Below, one piece after another: positions 6,118 through 7,735 of a stretch of DNA of 7,735 bases. Position 1 is the stretch's first letter, and every line of letters starts with the position of its first letter. Source of the stretch: Tannerella sp. (lineage in GTDB: Bacteria > Bacteroidota > Bacteroidia > Bacteroidales > Tannerellaceae); contig JAITDQ010000150.1 in the NCBI GenBank assembly GCA_031282485.1, positions 1-7,735 on the forward strand, read 5' to 3'. Made by a program: the position numbers and the translations under genes. The notes under the pieces were generated by a model, which saw only the letters and a program-made list of their open reading frames with translations, did not search any database and had not been told where the DNA came from.

Positions 6118-6125
6118 CAAAGTTA
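6118..6125 (-). promoter_or_regulatory. Putative -7 box for the lipoprotein pair
   Basis: TAACTTTG on the minus strand matches TAnnTTTG exactly. Transcription from it would give a leader of about 220 bases before the lipoprotein ATG at 5888. A matching TTTG at -33 is not seen, so the call is moderate. Confidence 0.45.
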
Positions 6126-6161
6126 TAAAAAAGATATTGATTATTGCGATGATAAACGATT

Positions 6162-6905
6162 TTATTTATTTTTTTCCACGCCTATGCCGAACAGGGCAAA
6201 ATCGTAAAGTACGGGGTCTTCACGATTGTAAACGCGCAGCCTGTCCGTAAGCTCTTCCACAGCTTTCCAGTCGTTGATTTTGCGGGTCAGGAGGCCGATT
6301 TCGCGGGCTGTATTACCCACGTGAACATCCAACGGAATGAACAGCATGTCCGGCGTCATCGATTTCCAGACGCCCAAATCGACGATACCGTCGTTGCGAA
6401 CCAGCCAGCGTAATGCAAGATTAACACGTTTCAGCGCAGAGTTCCCGAGATCCGCAGAATAACATCGTATATCATTTTGATTCCTGTTAGCTTCCGCCGC
6501 CGATTTCCGCAGCGCTTCGACAAGTCGCTGCGGCGTTTTCACCTCGCACGACGCCATATAATCATCCATACTCACATATAACGAATAGAAATGCCTGAAC
6601 CCGCGCAACATATACGCCAGATTATGTTCAAAAAACGTCCTGTGCACATTCGCCGTACCGAGAGACCTGTAACCTTCATTCATCACATAATCGTATGGAG
6701 ATTCCCCCATTTTAGCCAACATCCGTTCCGCATCACGCAGAATAACAGCTCGTTTACCCCACGCTATGGTAGCCACTAAAAAAGAAACCGTTTCAATATC
6801 CTGCAGATACTTATACCTGCGAGGAAACCGTACCGGATCATTTTCAATAAAGGAAGGCCGGTTTATTCTTTCCGCATGTTCGTCCAAATATGCTTTAATA
6901 TCCAT
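6162..6905 (-). CDS. TIGR02757 family protein (DUF2400)
   Basis: Cytoplasmic protein of 247 residues, beginning MDIKAYLDEHAERINRPSFI. It shows the landmarks I associate with TIGR02757/DUF2400 (PF09674): NDPVRFPRRY followed by DIETVSFLVATIAWGKR, SPYDYVMN, a central NRNQNDIRCYSADLGNSALKRVNLALRWLVRNDG, FIPLDVHVGNTAREIGLLTRKINDWKAVEEL, and YDFALFGIGV at the C-terminus. The function of the family is not established; the ending recalls helix-hairpin-helix DNA glycosylases, which is only an impression. The frame continues upstream to 7019, but the start at 6905 is preferred because a well-formed promoter (6924-6955) lies inside that extension and the family starts near this Met. The gene has its own promoter and seems independent of the FecR gene 164 bp upstream. 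Confidence 0.92.
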   Translation of the reverse strand: MDIKAYLDEHAERINRPSFIENDPVRFPRRYKYLQDIETVSFLVATIAWGKRAVILRDAERMLAKMGESPYDYVMNEGYRSLGTANVHRTFFEHNLAYMLRGFRHFYSLYVSMDDYMASCEVKTPQRLVEALRKSAAEANRNQNDIRCYSADLGNSALKRVNLALRWLVRNDGIVDLGVWKSMTPDMLFIPLDVHVGNTAREIGLLTRKINDWKAVEELTDRLRVYNREDPVLYDFALFGIGVEKNK

Positions 6906-6923
6906 AGTGAGTTTTTTGACCCG

Positions 6924-6955
6924 CAAATATACTGCATCCACAGGGAACAGGCAAA
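6924..6955 (-). promoter_or_regulatory. Promoter of the TIGR02757 gene
   Basis: Minus strand: TTTG (6955-6952), 20 bases, then TATATTTG (6931-6924). This matches the Bacteroidetes -33 TTTG and -7 TAnnTTTG elements with normal spacing, and it is the best promoter in the window. Transcription should start near 6917, about a dozen bases before the ATG at 6905, which supports that start over the upstream one. Confidence 0.75.
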
Positions 6956-7069
6956 ATATAACGAAAGTTTTCCACACAGCTAATCCCGAATCTCCCGGAG
7001 CCACAACTTCCCGTTTCAAAGCGTTTCAATTACTGTCGCCTTTGACGTCGGTTTCAAAATCGAATTGCC

Positions 7070-7735
7070 TCAAGAAGCGTCATTTTTTCTGATTATTATT
7101 TTGTTTTCTTTCATTTCGTACTGAAAATCACCGGTTAGAGCCACCGAACTCAGGACGTTTTCAATGTTTTCTTTCAGGTCGAGTTTGCCGCTGACCGTTA
7201 TCCCGGCGATATCCTGCCTTTCGTATTCAATATCAATATTGTAATATTTGTGCAGACGTTCGAGTACCGTCGACAAATCTTCGTTAGTGAAATGGAAAAA
7301 CCCGTATTTCCAGCAAATATAGTCGTAGATATCAACATCCCGGACGCTGTATTGCCTGCTATCAACATCGTAGTCATACATCTGGTTTGGTTTCAGCGCC
7401 GTAGATGCTTTGCCGGTTTTGTTTTTCACCGCAACGGAACCTGTCACTAGGACGATGGAATGATTTTTTTCATCCTTATAAGCGTTCACATTGAAGTTCG
7501 TCCCCAAAACTTCCGTTACCAATTCGCTTGTCTTTACCACAAAAGGTTTCTTCCGGTTCACAGATACTTCGAGGAATATTTCGCCCTCGACAAATATTTC
7601 TCTTGTTTTTCCCTCAAAAACGGCCGGATAAACTAGGCGGCTACCGGAATTAAGCCAGATTTTCGTGCCGTCGCTCAATATGAGGCTCACCCTTTTGCCA
7701 TACGGCACAATCAGGTTGTTTAACCGCATCGTCGA
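7070..7735 (-). CDS. FecR-family anti-sigma factor, partial (N-terminus beyond right edge)
   Basis: C-terminal 221 residues of a FecR-like protein, the inner-membrane anti-sigma factor that in Bacteroidetes controls an ECF sigma factor in response to a TonB-dependent outer-membrane receptor. The frame is open to the right edge, so the ATG at 7729 is internal; the cytoplasmic sigma-binding part and membrane helix are outside the window. Visible is the FecR domain (PF04773): LIVPYGKRVSLILSDGT, IWLNSGSRLVYPAVF, EIFVEGEIFLEV, PFVVKTSELVTEVLGTNFNV and VLVTGSVAVKN. The last third (FHFTNEDLSTVLERLHKYYN, GKLDLKENIENVLSSVALTGDF, NKIIIRK) matches the DUF4974 (PF16344) region. No SusC/SusD gene follows within the window; the next gene is the unrelated TIGR02757 gene with its own promoter. 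Confidence 0.95.
   Translation of the reverse strand, partial: STMRLNNLIVPYGKRVSLILSDGTKIWLNSGSRLVYPAVFEGKTREIFVEGEIFLEVSVNRKKPFVVKTSELVTEVLGTNFNVNAYKDEKNHSIVLVTGSVAVKNKTGKASTALKPNQMYDYDVDSRQYSVRDVDIYDYICWKYGFFHFTNEDLSTVLERLHKYYNIDIEYERQDIAGITVSGKLDLKENIENVLSSVALTGDFQYEMKENKIIIRKNDAS

Noticed and set aside
6906..7019. N-terminal extension of the TIGR02757 frame to an ATG at 7019
   Set aside because: The extension contains a well-formed promoter (TTTG-N20-TATATTTG), and the family-like N-terminus begins at 6905.

Overview
The window reads as chromosomal DNA of a Bacteroidota member, most likely order Bacteroidales (Bacteroides/Parabacteroides/Alistipes-like). The basis is a LytS/LytTR pair of the Bacteroidetes form, a FecR anti-sigma factor with a C-terminal DUF4974-like region, a TIGR02757 (DUF2400) protein, two TolB-like propeller lipoproteins of the BF3164 type, no Shine-Dalgarno sequences, and several copies of the Bacteroidetes -7 box TAnnTTTG. 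I cannot name the species.

Layout, left to right. (1) Positions 1-1703, minus strand: a four-helix LytS-type histidine kinase followed, with a 4-bp ATGA overlap, by a LytTR response regulator that runs off the left edge. (2) 1704-1875: a divergent intergenic region with a promoter for the kinase and, facing the other way, a weaker promoter plus an inverted repeat in front of an AbiEi-type antitoxin. (3) 1876-2687, plus strand: the AbiEi-like antitoxin, then a toxin (AbiEii-like) that starts with an ATGA overlap but stops after 30 codons. The toxin is a stub, so the antitoxin appears orphaned. (4) 2688-3080: a gene-poor stretch between convergent genes, with an open frame lacking a good start that leads into a degenerate array of ten 21-bp units, each encoding a heptad such as LFGFINT. 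(5) 3081-3554, minus strand: a small helical conserved hypothetical protein. (6) 3660-5888, minus strand: two tandem paralogous propeller lipoproteins, each 342 residues, separated by a compound inverted repeat. (7) 6162-6905, minus strand: a TIGR02757 protein behind a well-formed Bacteroidetes promoter. (8) 7070 to the right edge, minus strand: the C-terminal part of a FecR anti-sigma factor.

How the parts relate. The kinase and regulator form one two-component system. The two lipoproteins probably form one transcription unit and descend from a duplication. The FecR should belong to an ECF-sigma/FecR pair lying mostly outside the window; no SusC/SusD-type genes follow it here, which is unusual. 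The antitoxin/toxin-stub/repeat segment looks like an accessory insertion in decay: a hand count of one 60-base line gives about 43% G+C in the antitoxin against about 58% in a line of the kinase gene.

I do not see a complete undescribed system. The most unusual pieces are the orphaned AbiE antitoxin with its toxin stub and the adjacent 21-bp heptad-encoding array.
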